DNA from: Desulfocucumis palustris
GTDB lineage: Bacteria; Bacillota; Desulfotomaculia; Desulfotomaculales; Desulfocucumaceae
Length of the DNA stretch: 49,136 nucleotides
Assembly (NCBI RefSeq): GCF_002933875.1
Contig: NZ_BFAV01000126.1
Location: 1-49,136 of the forward strand
Direction of reading: 5' to 3'
Of the stretch, positions 23,892 through 32,913 are shown piece by piece. How positions within the stretch are numbered: the stretch's first letter is position 1; each line of letters begins with the position of its first letter. The notes under the pieces were generated by a model. The model searched no databases and was not told the origin of the DNA. It saw only the letters and a list, made by a program, of their open reading frames with translations. Made by a program: the position numbers and the translations under genes.

Positions 23892-24641
23892 ATGAATTTT
23901 AAAGATATTAAACTTCCGGATGATAAAACACTGATACTGGGAGTGATCAGGGACGCCGACAATGCCCTTGATTTCGATACCATCGCCAAAAGATCAGGAT
24001 ATACCCGGGATATGCTGGAGCCCGTAATTTTAAGCCTTGTAGCCGAAGACAGAGTAGTGACCTTTGAGAACGACCGGACAAAACCTCTGGAGATTAGGAG
24101 GTTCCATACAAATCTTAATGACCCTCCCGGCGCGGACGCCCTGGTGGCGGAACATTTATGGGAACTCTCCGCTTCGGGGCTGCTGTATTTCGCATACGGC
24201 TGCGACCTGGACCCGGAACAAATGTACTTAAAACGCTGCCCGGGCAGCCATTACCTTTGCCGGGCAGCCCTGGACGGTTTCAGATTGGCCTTCGACCGGT
24301 ATTCAGCCGAATGGGGCGGGGGGCAGGCAAGCTTCAGGCGCTGCGAAAACAGCACCGTATGGGGGGCTTTATATCACGTTAAGCCGGAGCACTGGAGCGC
24401 CCTGGACAATGTGGAAGTAACACCCTACTGCAGAAGGGTACGGGTGCCTGTAAAAACCTCCTTCGGGCTTTTTTGCGCCGAATGCTATCAGTCCTTTCCC
24501 GCAGAAATAGCCTTGCCTTCAAAAAAATACCTTGATAAGATAATATCCGGCGGGCACTTTTTCGGACTTCCCCAAAAATATCTGCGGCTTGTGGGCTCAA
24601 TACCGGTGGCAAACGATTCAAAGGCAGCTTCCGGAGCTTAA
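23892..24641 (+). CDS. Protein with gamma-glutamylcyclotransferase-like fold
   Basis: A 249-residue protein. The first 75 residues look like a winged helix (TIAKRSGYTRDMLEPVILSL, then VVTFEND). From about residue 95 it matches the GGCT/AIG2-like barrel: LLYFAYGCDLDPEQM, RCPGSHYLCRAALDGFRLAF, WGGGQASF, TVWGALYHV and SALDNVEV. GGCT enzymes usually have YGSNL here; this copy has YGCDL. GGCT folds make 5-oxoproline from gamma-glutamyl compounds, but activity is unproven. GGGGGAG precedes the ATG. Confidence 0.7.
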   Translation: MNFKDIKLPDDKTLILGVIRDADNALDFDTIAKRSGYTRDMLEPVILSLVAEDRVVTFENDRTKPLEIRRFHTNLNDPPGADALVAEHLWELSASGLLYFAYGCDLDPEQMYLKRCPGSHYLCRAALDGFRLAFDRYSAEWGGGQASFRRCENSTVWGALYHVKPEHWSALDNVEVTPYCRRVRVPVKTSFGLFCAECYQSFPAEIALPSKKYLDKIISGGHFFGLPQKYLRLVGSIPVANDSKAASGA

Positions 24642-24721
24642 TTTTAAAGGGTGGCAGGTTATTTCCCAAAAGGTATGGAATAGCTGCATAAAAGTACATA
24701 ATACCGACAGGAAGTGATTAT

Positions 24722-24985
24722 TTGAAAATTGACGTTGATTTATTTGTTAAAGAGCGCCAGGATGAAATTCAAACCCTGGTGAACCTCTGCCTGAATAAAG
24801 CCGGCGACGCCATACAAAAAAAAGTGGCTTCAGAGGAAATAAGCGCCAACATTCAGGATGTTCTGCCCCTTTTACTTTATGAGGTGCTTGCCGCCAACAC
24901 CGTGGCCACCCTGAGGCTGGTTGCGGAAATGATTAACCACGCGGAGGAGAATATGTCCCCGGACAACAGTTATGATAACCATTAA
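24722..24985 (+). CDS. Small helical protein of unknown function
   Basis: An 87-residue protein predicted to be all-helical and amphipathic, with a DVLPLLLYEVLAANTVATLR core. No family is recognised. The TTG start follows AGGAAGTGA. It overlaps the next small frame by 14 bases and probably shares a transcript with the GGCT-like gene 80 bases upstream. Confidence 0.6.
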   Translation: MKIDVDLFVKERQDEIQTLVNLCLNKAGDAIQKKVASEEISANIQDVLPLLLYEVLAANTVATLRLVAEMINHAEENMSPDNSYDNH

Positions 24986-25112
24986 AATGTATCTGGCCTT
25001 TCTTGCACTGGCAGGAGCCCTTGCCTTCCTGGCAGGTTTTTATTCAACCCGGGGTCAGGCTCTTAACTTATTAACTTATATATTAAGTTTTTTTTCAACC
25101 CATAAAAAATAA
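24972..25112 (+). CDS. Possible 46-residue membrane peptide
   Basis: The ATG at 24972 overlaps the end of the preceding gene. The peptide is MITIKMYLAFLALAGALAFL followed by AGFYSTRGQ and a second hydrophobic run LLTYILSFF. The ribosome-binding site is poor, but overlap with the upstream frame would allow coupling. A second ATG lies at 24987. A terminator follows 4 bases after its stop. Confidence 0.4.
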   Translation: MITIKMYLAFLALAGALAFLAGFYSTRGQALNLLTYILSFFSTHKK

Positions 25113-25116
25113 AATC

Positions 25117-25148
25117 AGGGCCGTCCCCAATATAAGGGTGACGGCCCT
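25117..25148. terminator. Bidirectional terminator between convergent genes
   Basis: Stem AGGGCCGTC (25117-25125) with GACGGCCCT (25140-25148). Minus-strand transcripts continue into GATTTTATTTTTT; plus-strand ones into TCGTTTATT. Confidence 0.85.
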
Positions 25149-25159
25149 TCGTTTATTCA

Positions 25160-25939
25160 TTAATAGGTGAAGGTAAAGCTATCCATTACCTTGCTCAAAG
25201 GTCTTGATTGAAGAAAATTGTTGGGAACCCAGGACTCAAAGAAATATAGCGCACCGTTTGTGGGGTCCCAGCCGTTTAAGGCGTCCCGGGCCGCATTCAT
25301 GGCCGACTGGGAGGCAGGCTGATTAATCCATCCGTTCAAAACCGGCTCAAATTGATATTTGCCGCCGTTGTCAACCTGGTATACAACCCCTGGTATAGTA
25401 TCCGGAAACAGTCCGCTCCTGGTTCTGTTCAGGATCACGGCGCCCACCGCAACTTTTGTTTCGTACGACTCTGAATCCGCTTCCGCTGAAATTATCCTGG
25501 CCAGCAGGTCGAATTCGGATCTGGACGTGGAATTGCCGGCATAGCCGCTTCTGCTGGGAGAAGACTGGGCCTGTGCCGTACCGCCGGTGCCTATTGCCAG
25601 CACCTGTCCGGGATATATGTAGGAATTTTTCAGGCCGTTATCCTGCATCAGCTTATTTACGGTAACGCCGAATTTTTTGGAGATATTGTACAGGCTGTCT
25701 CCGGGTACTACCGTGTATTTTAATCCATTTTCAATGTTCAGCCGCTGCCCGGGATATATGCTGTCGCTCTTCAATCCGTTAGACTCTTTTATCCTCTGGT
25801 AGGTCACTCCATATTTTTGTCCGATGGTATAAAGGGTTTCCCCCGGCTCTACAACATGGCTAACGGCATTGGCCGCACCGGGTAGCATAATAAAAACCGC
25901 CAGGCACAGTAAGGTAAGCATCTTCTTCGTCGCTTTCAA
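25160..25939 (-). CDS. LysM-SleB spore-cortex-type cell wall hydrolase
   Basis: A 259-residue exported enzyme: signal peptide (about 1-25, ending GAANA), two LysM peptidoglycan-binding repeats (HVVEPGETLYTIGQKYGVTY and YTVVPGDSLYNISKKFGVTV), a Ser/Gly linker, then a Hydrolase_2 (SleB/CwlJ) domain from about residue 143 with the catalytic Glu in RIISAEADSE and AVILNR. Such enzymes cut cortex peptidoglycan in spore germination or remodel the wall. The start is TTG 25939 with GGGAGG 9 bases upstream. A c-di-AMP riboswitch lies directly ahead, a known arrangement for wall hydrolases. Confidence 0.9.
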   Translation of the reverse strand: MKATKKMLTLLCLAVFIMLPGAANAVSHVVEPGETLYTIGQKYGVTYQRIKESNGLKSDSIYPGQRLNIENGLKYTVVPGDSLYNISKKFGVTVNKLMQDNGLKNSYIYPGQVLAIGTGGTAQAQSSPSRSGYAGNSTSRSEFDLLARIISAEADSESYETKVAVGAVILNRTRSGLFPDTIPGVVYQVDNGGKYQFEPVLNGWINQPASQSAMNAARDALNGWDPTNGALYFFESWVPNNFLQSRPLSKVMDSFTFTY

Positions 25940-25958
25940 GTTGTCAGCCCTCCCGTAC

Positions 25959-26096
25959 TGCCTCCGGGGTTAGTTGATGGATTCGGATGGGAGTCACCCT
26001 ACCACGGCCCCTTATAATTCACCTCAACTTTAAAGGCCGCGGATTCACCCCGCTTGTATTTATTCCCCCGTACCCTGTATTTAAGGGATTCGGCCT
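25959..26096 (-). promoter_or_regulatory. c-di-AMP riboswitch (ydaO/yuaA class)
   Basis: The minus strand carries the class hallmarks in order: GGCCGAATCC, GTACGGGGGAA, GGGGTGAATCCGC, TAGGGTGACTCCCATCCGAA and CATCAACTAACCCCGGAGGC. The aptamer's closing strand ends about 20 bases before the start codon, next to the ribosome-binding site. High c-di-AMP usually turns such genes off. Confidence 0.93.
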
Positions 26097-26118
26097 GATT
26101 AATGGTTGTCCGCCTATA

Positions 26119-26147
26119 ATTATACAAGCCTGCCGGTTGTTAACCAA
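26119..26147 (-). promoter_or_regulatory. Probable promoter of the riboswitch-sleB transcript
   Basis: On the minus strand TTGGTT (26147-26142), 17 bases, then a consensus TATAAT (26124-26119), about 25 bases ahead of the riboswitch. Confidence 0.5.
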
Positions 26148-26165
26148 GCTGTAAAACATGGTAAC

Positions 26166-26480
26166 TCAATGCTGCCTGGCCCTTATTTTGTCATTTATCC
26201 TTTCCATGAGGTAAACCGTGGAAAAAACGTGGTGCAGCCTGGCCAAAAGTCCCTCCAGGGAAGTGTCCAGATTGTAAATTTCCGGCGCTATAACCAGCTC
26301 CACCCCATACTCCACTTCCATTCTTTCCTTCATCCTTCGGAGTATCTTATTCCTGGTCTCCCCGTCGGCTATTTCAGTCCATTTGGTGCTGTCCGGCACT
26401 TCTATTCCCGGTGAATACTCATTAATAATGTCTTTAAAGCATTGCTTGAAATTATCAAAAGAAGGTCTTTCCTTACGCAT
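26166..26480 (-). CDS. Hypothetical protein downstream of mutT-like gene
   Basis: A 104-residue soluble, mostly helical and charged protein (RRMKERMEVEYGVELVIAPE in the middle). No family recognised. It overlaps the MutT-like gene by 8 bases, so the two are translated together; the ATGATGA overlap supports a real gene. Confidence 0.6.
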   Translation of the reverse strand: MRKERPSFDNFKQCFKDIINEYSPGIEVPDSTKWTEIADGETRNKILRRMKERMEVEYGVELVIAPEIYNLDTSLEGLLARLHHVFSTVYLMERINDKIRARQH

Positions 26481-26886
26481 GATGACATCTCTCCCCCATT
26501 AATTTTATGGCAATGGGCAGGTCCGCCTCCGCCAGGTCATATTTTAACAAACTGTTTAGGGAAACCCATTGAAAATCATTACAATCCCTGGGAGAGGGGG
26601 TACCCCCCGTCCTCCGGCACAGGTAGGCAAGCAGCAGTATGTTTCTATCACCATAACTGTGGGCAACCGCGGTAAAAATTTCCTTCACCTGAATATCAAT
26701 ATCAAGTTCTTCCTTAATCTCCCTTGCCAGGCATTCCTCGGGAGTTTCACCGGCCTCCAGCTTCCCTCCGGGAAATTCCCATTTTAAAGATTGTTGCGCG
26801 CCACTTTTTCTTTGAGCCAGCAATACCCTGTCATTGTCCAGAATCAGGGCCGCGGTTACAGCTGTATACAGCACTTCTTCCTCCAA
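26473..26886 (-). CDS. NUDIX hydrolase, MutT/8-oxo-dGTPase-like
   Basis: A 137-residue protein. The Nudix box is complete: GGKLEAGETPEECLAREIKE then ELDI. The neighbouring KWEFPGGK and QRKSGAQQ match the MutT/NudG group, which hydrolyses oxidised or modified nucleoside triphosphates. First gene of a two-gene unit. Confidence 0.88.
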   Translation of the reverse strand: MEEEVLYTAVTAALILDNDRVLLAQRKSGAQQSLKWEFPGGKLEAGETPEECLAREIKEELDIDIQVKEIFTAVAHSYGDRNILLLAYLCRRTGGTPSPRDCNDFQWVSLNSLLKYDLAEADLPIAIKLMGERCHHA

Positions 26887-26967
26887 ATTATACGCTATTT
26901 TCCATAATAACCTTTATGCCAAGGCCAATTACCCGTTTTTTTCAAACTTATACGGTATGTTCCCCAA

Positions 26968-28074
26968 TCAAACCCTTTTTATGGGTTCGACAAAACCCTC
27001 CGGGTCCACAGTGCTGTTCATCCCGCCGGACAGGACACGCACCCTCTGCAATACCCTTTCCCTCTGTTGTCCCTGTAGAATGTGGGTTTGCGCATTTATA
27101 ATTTCAGTTGGTATTATCCTGGCCCGGCCAATTTTTTTATTTTCCGCTTCAACTTGAATTATCATACCTTCCCGGGCCCTGGTGGATGAAGGTGAAAAAA
27201 TGAAATTCCCCGCACTGTATGCTATCATTTTGTTTTTATAGAACTCAACGCCCTGAATCACATGGGGGTGATGCCCCAAAACCACATCCGCCCCGGCATC
27301 CACCAGCATATGGCCGAAGCCCACATCCTCCTTGCGGGGATAATCGGCCATTTCTTTGCCCCAGTGCAAACTTACCACCACGAAATCCGCCCGGCCTGCC
27401 AGGGATTTAACAGAATCCTTAACCGGCCCGGGGTCATACCCGCTGGCTATCCCCAATCTTTTAGGCCCCGCGGCCCAGGAAGCACGGGGCAAAACCCTGC
27501 TGAAAGCCAGAAAACCCACCTTTAAGCCTTTCTTTTCAACAATCACGGGCATGGTCGCACAGTTTACATTCATGCCCGCTCCGGTATAAGCCAGACCGTA
27601 GTTGTCAAGATGAACCAGAGTGTCCTTCATGGCCTCGGGACCGAAATCCAGAACATGGTTGTTGGCCAGAGTAAACACGTCTATTCCCGCTCCCTGAACA
27701 CCGGCCAGCACCCCGGGAACAGCCCTGAAGGTAAATTGCTTATCCGGTTCGGGACGTCCCCTTGCACTTATACAGCACTCCAGGTTAGCCGCTGTGACAT
27801 CCCCTTCTTTTAATAATCCGGCCACCTTTTCCCAGGGATAGTCCACACCGTTCATTGTCATAACCCGGCCGACTCCGGAAGCCAGCAGCACATCCCCCGC
27901 AAGGTTCAATAATACCGGACTGTTTTTATTATTATCATTTATTATATCTTCATTACTATTAACCGCCGCCGGAACAGGCACCGGCTCACCGCCGGATAAA
28001 GCTGCCACATAAAAACAGGCGGCCGCCATAAAAAACAAAGCAATAATTAAGATTGCTTTTTTTATATTTTTCAC
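26968..28074 (-). CDS. CapA-family metallophosphatase-fold membrane protein
   Basis: A 368-residue protein with an N-terminal membrane anchor or signal (about 7-27), an Asn/Pro-rich linker, then the CapA (PGA_cap) domain: LAGDVLLASG, AANLECCIS, LANNHVLDFG, SLHWGKE and GHHPHVIQGVE. Members aid poly-gamma-glutamate export or act as wall-associated phosphoesterases. No capB or capC is nearby, so a capsule role is not supported by context. GGGAG precedes the ATG. Confidence 0.88.
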   Translation of the reverse strand: MKNIKKAILIIALFFMAAACFYVAALSGGEPVPVPAAVNSNEDIINDNNKNSPVLLNLAGDVLLASGVGRVMTMNGVDYPWEKVAGLLKEGDVTAANLECCISARGRPEPDKQFTFRAVPGVLAGVQGAGIDVFTLANNHVLDFGPEAMKDTLVHLDNYGLAYTGAGMNVNCATMPVIVEKKGLKVGFLAFSRVLPRASWAAGPKRLGIASGYDPGPVKDSVKSLAGRADFVVVSLHWGKEMADYPRKEDVGFGHMLVDAGADVVLGHHPHVIQGVEFYKNKMIAYSAGNFIFSPSSTRAREGMIIQVEAENKKIGRARIIPTEIINAQTHILQGQQRERVLQRVRVLSGGMNSTVDPEGFVEPIKRV

Positions 28075-28277
28075 TCCCTTACACCATCTGTTTTCCCCGA
28101 TAATCTCTATAAACCAATATTACTTTTGCCCTTATACAATATTTTTTACCAATAGAAGAAAATCCTGCTCAATATCTATAATTCATTTATAATTAAGTTG
28201 CCTCAGGAGTTTCCCCTTTTGGCAAACACTGAGTATAATAATTACATAAATACTAATGTTTTGGAGAAATGATATTT

Positions 28278-29579
28278 ATGACCATGGATAATTTACCCGA
28301 ATCGGAAAAGGCTTACCTGGTAGGTGTGGAACTAACCGGAGAAAATGCCCTGGATATAGAGGAATCCCTGAAGGAACTTGCCATGCTGGCGGAAACGGCA
28401 GGCGCCCGGGTGGCGGGAATCTCCCTCCAGAAAAGGTCGCGGCCGGATGCGGCAACCTTCATCGGCAGAGGTAAGGTTGAAGAAATAAAGGCGGCAATTC
28501 AGGATTTGCAGGCCAACCTGGTGATTTGCGACCGGGAACTCTCCCCGGCCCAATTAAGAAATCTCGAAAATTCACTGGATGTAAAGGTAATTGACCGGAC
28601 CCAGTTGATACTGGACATTTTTGCACGCAGGGCCAGAACCAGAGAGGGTAAATTACAGGTGGAACTTGCCCAGCTTAATTATATTCTTCCCCGGCTGACC
28701 GGTATAGGCATACAGCTGTCCAGGCTGGGAGGCGGCATAGGCACCAGGGGGCCCGGCGAAACCAAACTGGAAGTGGACCGCCGGAAAATAAGAAAAAGAA
28801 TAGCGGACCTCCGTCATGAAATAGACCAGGTGAAAAGACACCGTAATTTGCTGCGCAGCGGACGTAAAAAGGTGCCCTTCCCCCTGGTGGCCCTAGTGGG
28901 TTACACCAACGCGGGAAAATCAACCCTGCTTAATACCCTCACCGGGGCTGACGTACTGGTGGAAGACAAATTATTCGCCACCCTGGACCCCACCACCCGC
29001 AGGGTGGTGCTCCCGGACAACCAGACTATACTATTGACAGACACGGTGGGTTTTATCGGCAACCTGCCGCACCACCTGGTGGCTGCCTTCCGGGCCACCC
29101 TGGAAGAAGTAATTGAAGCGGACCTGCTGCTGCACGTGGCGGACATCTGCCATCCCAATATTGAAGCCCAGGTAAAATCCGTGGAAAAAGTGCTGGAATC
29201 CCTGGAGGCAATAGCAAAACCCACCCTTATGGTATACAACAAAATGGACCGACGGGACCGGGAATGCCGGCATAACCTGCCGGCGGACAGGGAAGCTGTC
29301 TTTATATCAGCCAAAACCGGCGAGAACATAAATGAATTATTAAAAAAAATTGCCGTTATATTATCCGGCGGCAAAATAATTAAAACTTTCTTTGTACCCT
29401 ACGACAAATCGTCAATACTGCCTTTAATCCACGAAAACGCCAGGATACTGAGCCAGAAACACCTGGCGGACGGGGTTGAAGTGCACGTGGAAATACAGCA
29501 ACTCTGGGCCGCAAGAATAGCTGCCAAAATGCGACAAGGGGACGGTTCTCAGGTGTCGCAAAAATTAATTCGGGATTAA
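28278..29579 (+). CDS. hflX: Ribosome-associated GTPase HflX
   Basis: A roughly 433-residue GTPase that binds and splits ribosomes. The N-terminal HflX domain has FIGRGKVEEIK and VKVIDRTQLILDIFARRA; the Gly-rich linker is SRLGGGIGTRGPGETKLE; the G domain has G1 GYTNAGKST, G2 in FATLDPTTRR, G3 DTVGFIGNLPH and G4 NKMD. ATGs at 28269, 28278 and 28284 are all in frame; the second has GGAG about 11 bases upstream and is chosen, with little certainty. Confidence 0.94.
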   Translation: MTMDNLPESEKAYLVGVELTGENALDIEESLKELAMLAETAGARVAGISLQKRSRPDAATFIGRGKVEEIKAAIQDLQANLVICDRELSPAQLRNLENSLDVKVIDRTQLILDIFARRARTREGKLQVELAQLNYILPRLTGIGIQLSRLGGGIGTRGPGETKLEVDRRKIRKRIADLRHEIDQVKRHRNLLRSGRKKVPFPLVALVGYTNAGKSTLLNTLTGADVLVEDKLFATLDPTTRRVVLPDNQTILLTDTVGFIGNLPHHLVAAFRATLEEVIEADLLLHVADICHPNIEAQVKSVEKVLESLEAIAKPTLMVYNKMDRRDRECRHNLPADREAVFISAKTGENINELLKKIAVILSGGKIIKTFFVPYDKSSILPLIHENARILSQKHLADGVEVHVEIQQLWAARIAAKMRQGDGSQVSQKLIRD

Positions 29580-29616
29580 TAGATTGGAAACCCGGTACGG
29601 TCAGGATGCAAATAAC

Positions 29617-30807
29617 TTAATAACTCAGGTACCCGATACCGTCAGGATGGCTGCTTAGCCGTTCCAGGCCCGGGGAGGTGACTACGAAGGTATTTTCAAT
29701 TCCCACGGCGCCCTCTCCGGGGAAGATGAATTTGGGCTCCAGGGCGATGACCATTCCTGCTTCCAGAGGGGTTTTTACTCCCCTGGCCAGCACAGGCAAT
29801 TCGTTTAATTCGATACCCACTCCATGGCCCACAAATGACACCTGCTGCCCAAACCCCATGAAATTATCGGACAGACCGGCCTTTACGGCCATTGCCAGGG
29901 CGCTTTCGTATAATTCTTCACCGGTGACTCCGGGCTTTGCCTGTTCCGCCAGGGAATTTTGTATATCCACCGCGGTCCGGTGCGCCCTTTCCAGCTTTTC
30001 AGCCAGGCAACCGGCCACGAAGACCCTGGACATATCCACGCAGTAGCCGTCGAAGGCCCCCACGTAATCCACCATTACCGGCTCATTTATGCAAATCACC
30101 CGGCGGCCCGAACCAAAGGGAAAGGAGGGGTTCAGCCCCGGCCCGCCCAGCGGCCCGTCAAAATGGCTGGCAATCCCGCCATTTTCCCCGGACAAAAGGC
30201 ACCCGTAATGAAACTCGTTGTTAAACCCCCTCACCCGGACCGCACCCTGATGTCCCCTTCGCCTGGCGGCGGACTCCAGCGCCCCGGCTATTTCGCACTC
30301 TTTTTTGCCCGGGGCGATTATGCCGGGAAGTTCCTGGAAGAAATCGTCGGTCAAGGCTGAGGCTTTTTTTATCAATTCAATTTCATAATCTGATTTTACG
30401 GCCCTTTGCTTCCTGATTAGCCCGGAGCAGTCCACCAGCCTGCTGTTTTCAAAAATTTTATTAATATCAATGTACATTTGGGCGGTGATAACATCCAACT
30501 CTAGTCCCAGAACGCCGGGAAGGGTGTATCCTCTTTCATTCAACAACTGTGGTATTTGTTTGATATTTTTTATTTGTATTACATTATCAAGGGAAGAGGC
30601 TTCGGCTGCCCGGCGGTAATTTTTCCTGATGAACAACAAGGGGTTTCCCCGGGAGGGTATATAAAGGGCACCGTTTTGAAATACACCGCTATAGTAAAAC
30701 ATGTCGCTGCTCTGTAATATAAGCGCCCCTTCCATCAAATTCCCGTTCATGAGGTTCTGCAGAGCCGCTATTCTGGAGTTAATTTCGCTCTCAGGGGTAT
30801 AAAACAT
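29617..30807 (-). CDS. M24 family Xaa-Pro aminopeptidase-like metallopeptidase
   Basis: A 396-residue protein with a creatinase-type N-terminal domain and a pita-bread M24 domain. The metal ligands are visible: Asp in VMVDYVG, Asp in CVDMSRVF, His in SFVGHGVGIELNE, Glu in ALEPKF and Glu in GIENTF. It would remove N-terminal residues before proline. GGAGG stands ahead of the ATG. A near-duplicate of its last coding bases follows the stop codon. Confidence 0.88.
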   Translation of the reverse strand: MFYTPESEINSRIAALQNLMNGNLMEGALILQSSDMFYYSGVFQNGALYIPSRGNPLLFIRKNYRRAAEASSLDNVIQIKNIKQIPQLLNERGYTLPGVLGLELDVITAQMYIDINKIFENSRLVDCSGLIRKQRAVKSDYEIELIKKASALTDDFFQELPGIIAPGKKECEIAGALESAARRRGHQGAVRVRGFNNEFHYGCLLSGENGGIASHFDGPLGGPGLNPSFPFGSGRRVICINEPVMVDYVGAFDGYCVDMSRVFVAGCLAEKLERAHRTAVDIQNSLAEQAKPGVTGEELYESALAMAVKAGLSDNFMGFGQQVSFVGHGVGIELNELPVLARGVKTPLEAGMVIALEPKFIFPGEGAVGIENTFVVTSPGLERLSSHPDGIGYLSY

Positions 30808-30857
30808 TTATAGTCCTCCTTTTTTGTAAATTTCAAATTTTCTGTCTTCAACCCATT

Positions 30858-30893
30858 CAAAAAAAGGCAGGCCCGCATACTACCAGGCCTGCC
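30858..30893 (-). terminator. Terminator of the beta-oxidation operon
   Basis: On the minus strand, stem GGCAGGCC (30893-30886) with GGCCTGCC (30873-30866), then TTTTTTTG. It separates crt from the M24 peptidase gene. Confidence 0.9.
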
Positions 30894-31077
30894 ACAAATC
30901 TATGCGGCCGCTCCCAAAAATCTTCGCCCGGCAAATCAGTAGCCGGTGGTCAGGCAACGGTCATTGGGAATTATTATCCATGACCCTGTCTTCCGGCGGA
31001 CCAATTCTTCCCGGCATCCGACTACTGACTACTGAATTGCCACGCTCATTTCTGGCCGGCCCATTGAACTCCTTCGA

Positions 31078-31860
31078 TTACTTGTTTTTAAATTCCGGTT
31101 TACGCTTGTTAAGGAAAGCGGAAATGCCTTCTTCCCTGTCGTTTGTGGTAAAGACCAAACCGAAGAGGTCGGCTTCATGGATGAAAGCTTTTTCCAGATC
31201 CATTTCCAGTCCTTCATTTACAGCTTCTTTGGACAGCCTTACGGCAACAGGGCCCCTGGCCGCTATCCTTCTGGCCATGCCCTTGCAGAAATTAATCAGT
31301 TCCTCCGGTGCCACCACATGGTTCACCAGACCTATTTTATGTGCCGCTTCAGCGTCATACATGTCGGCGGTGAAAAGAATCTCCTTGGCAACGCCCGGAT
31401 TAACCAGCCTGGTAAGGCGCTGGGTGCCGCCGAATCCGGCAATAATGCCCAGATTTACTTCGGGCTGGCCGAATTTTGCATTTTCCGAAGCCACCCTGAT
31501 ATCGCAGCTCATGGCCAGTTCGTTGCCGCCGCCCAGTGCGAAACCGTTAACCGCTGCAATCACCGGTTTGCCCAAATTTTCAATTTTACTGAAAACCTGC
31601 TGTCCCTTGCGGGCGAAATTTTTAGCTTCCATAGGGGTCAATTTGCTCATAAAAGCTATGTCGGCACCGGCCACAAAGGATTTTTCACCTGCTCCGGTCA
31701 GTATTATTACCCTTACCTCATTATCCGCCGCCAGTTGTTCCATTATTTGTTCCAGTTCGCTGACAACAACGTCGTTTAAAGCGTTCAGCACTTTGGGCCT
31801 GTTGATGGTAACCAGGGCAATATTATCTTCCTTTTCCAGCAATAAAGCTTCAAAAGCCAT
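31078..31860 (-). CDS. crt: Enoyl-CoA hydratase (crotonase)
   Basis: A 260-residue crotonase that hydrates crotonyl-CoA. Oxyanion-hole segments are SFVAGADIAFM and NGFALGGGNELA; the two catalytic glutamates are in GGGNELAMSCD and GQPEVNLGIIAGFGGTQRL. Last gene of the operon, followed by about 180 bases and the terminator. About 120 bases separate it from hbd. Confidence 0.94.
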   Translation of the reverse strand: MAFEALLLEKEDNIALVTINRPKVLNALNDVVVSELEQIMEQLAADNEVRVIILTGAGEKSFVAGADIAFMSKLTPMEAKNFARKGQQVFSKIENLGKPVIAAVNGFALGGGNELAMSCDIRVASENAKFGQPEVNLGIIAGFGGTQRLTRLVNPGVAKEILFTADMYDAEAAHKIGLVNHVVAPEELINFCKGMARRIAARGPVAVRLSKEAVNEGLEMDLEKAFIHEADLFGLVFTTNDREEGISAFLNKRKPEFKNK

Positions 31861-31979
31861 TTACCGCACCTCCAAATACGAATCTGTTCCGGGGGTATTT
31901 CCGGGGATTGAGCATTATCTTCGCTTTATGCTCACCAACCCTGTTTGCCTAAGCCAGGCATATACTTTTCAACAAAATA

Positions 31980-32828
31980 CTAGTACTGGTAGAATCCCCT
32001 TCCGCTTTTACGTCCCAGCCATCCGGCGGCAACGTATTTGCGGAGCAGCGGGCAGGGACGGTACTTGCTGTCACCCAGGCCTTTATGAAGCACTTCCATT
32101 ATATAAAGGCAGGTGTCCAGTCCAATCAGGTCCGCCAGGGCAAGGGGTCCCATGGGGTGATTCATGCCCAGTTTCATAACCTGGTCCACAGCCTCGGGGG
32201 TGCCGACACCCTCGTACACGCAATATACGGCTTCGTTTATCATGGGCAGCAGTATGCGGTTGGCCACAAATCCGGGAAAGTCGTTTACTTCCACCGGCAC
32301 CTTGCCCATTTTTTCGCTCATTTCCTTAACTGCGGTATAGGTTTCATCAGAGGTGGCCAGCCCGCGAATCACTTCCACCAGTTTCATTACCGGAACGGGG
32401 TTCATAAAGTGCATGCCGATAACCTTTTCCGGCCGCTTGGTAACGGCGGCTATTTCCGTGATGGGCAGGGATGAGGTGTTGGTGGCCAATATGGCATGGG
32501 GCGGGCAGGTTTCATCCAGGGTTTTGAATATGTTGCCTTTTATATCCATATTTTCTATGGCCGCCTCGACAACCAGATCGCAGTCTTTAGCATCCCCCAG
32601 GCTGGTGGAAGGTATAACCCTTTTCAAAATAGCATCCTTCTGCGCGTCGTCCAGCCGGCCTTTGCTTACATCCTTGGTCAGGTTCTTTTCTATGTAATTC
32701 ATGCCGCGCTGTACAAATTCATCTTTAATATCGTTTAAAATCACTGTGCAGCCTGACACCGCCGCCACCTGGGCAATACCCGAGCCCATCTGGCCGGCTC
32801 CCACTACCATTATCTTTTTAATTTCCAT
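31980..32828 (-). CDS. hbd: 3-hydroxybutyryl-CoA dehydrogenase
   Basis: A 282-residue NAD(P)-dependent enzyme oxidising 3-hydroxyacyl-CoA. The Rossmann loop is [13 protein letters not shown] and the catalytic segment [16 protein letters not shown] holds the His; [13 protein letters not shown] and [18 protein letters not shown] are typical of the C-terminal domain. The ATG at 32828 has GGGAGGG upstream; the frame is open to 32927, inside the thiolase gene, which is unlikely. Confidence 0.94.
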   Translation of the reverse strand: MEIKKIMVVGAGQMGSGIAQVAAVSGCTVILNDIKDEFVQRGMNYIEKNLTKDVSKGRLDDAQKDAILKRVIPSTSLGDAKDCDLVVEAAIENMDIKGNIFKTLDETCPPHAILATNTSSLPITEIAAVTKRPEKVIGMHFMNPVPVMKLVEVIRGLATSDETYTAVKEMSEKMGKVPVEVNDFPGFVANRILLPMINEAVYCVYEGVGTPEAVDQVMKLGMNHPMGPLALADLIGLDTCLYIMEVLHKGLGDSKYRPCPLLRKYVAAGWLGRKSGRGFYQY

Positions 32829-32913
32829 TTCGCACCCTCCCGTACTTTTGTTAATTACGCGCAAATCGTTAATTAAAAACTTTTGTTGTAAATATCTAAG
32901 GTTAAGGCCGGGG

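Noticed and set aside
30902..32179. Plus-strand frame of 425 codons opposite crt
   Set aside because: It is antisense to crt and hbd, has no family signature, and reflects codon bias of the true genes.
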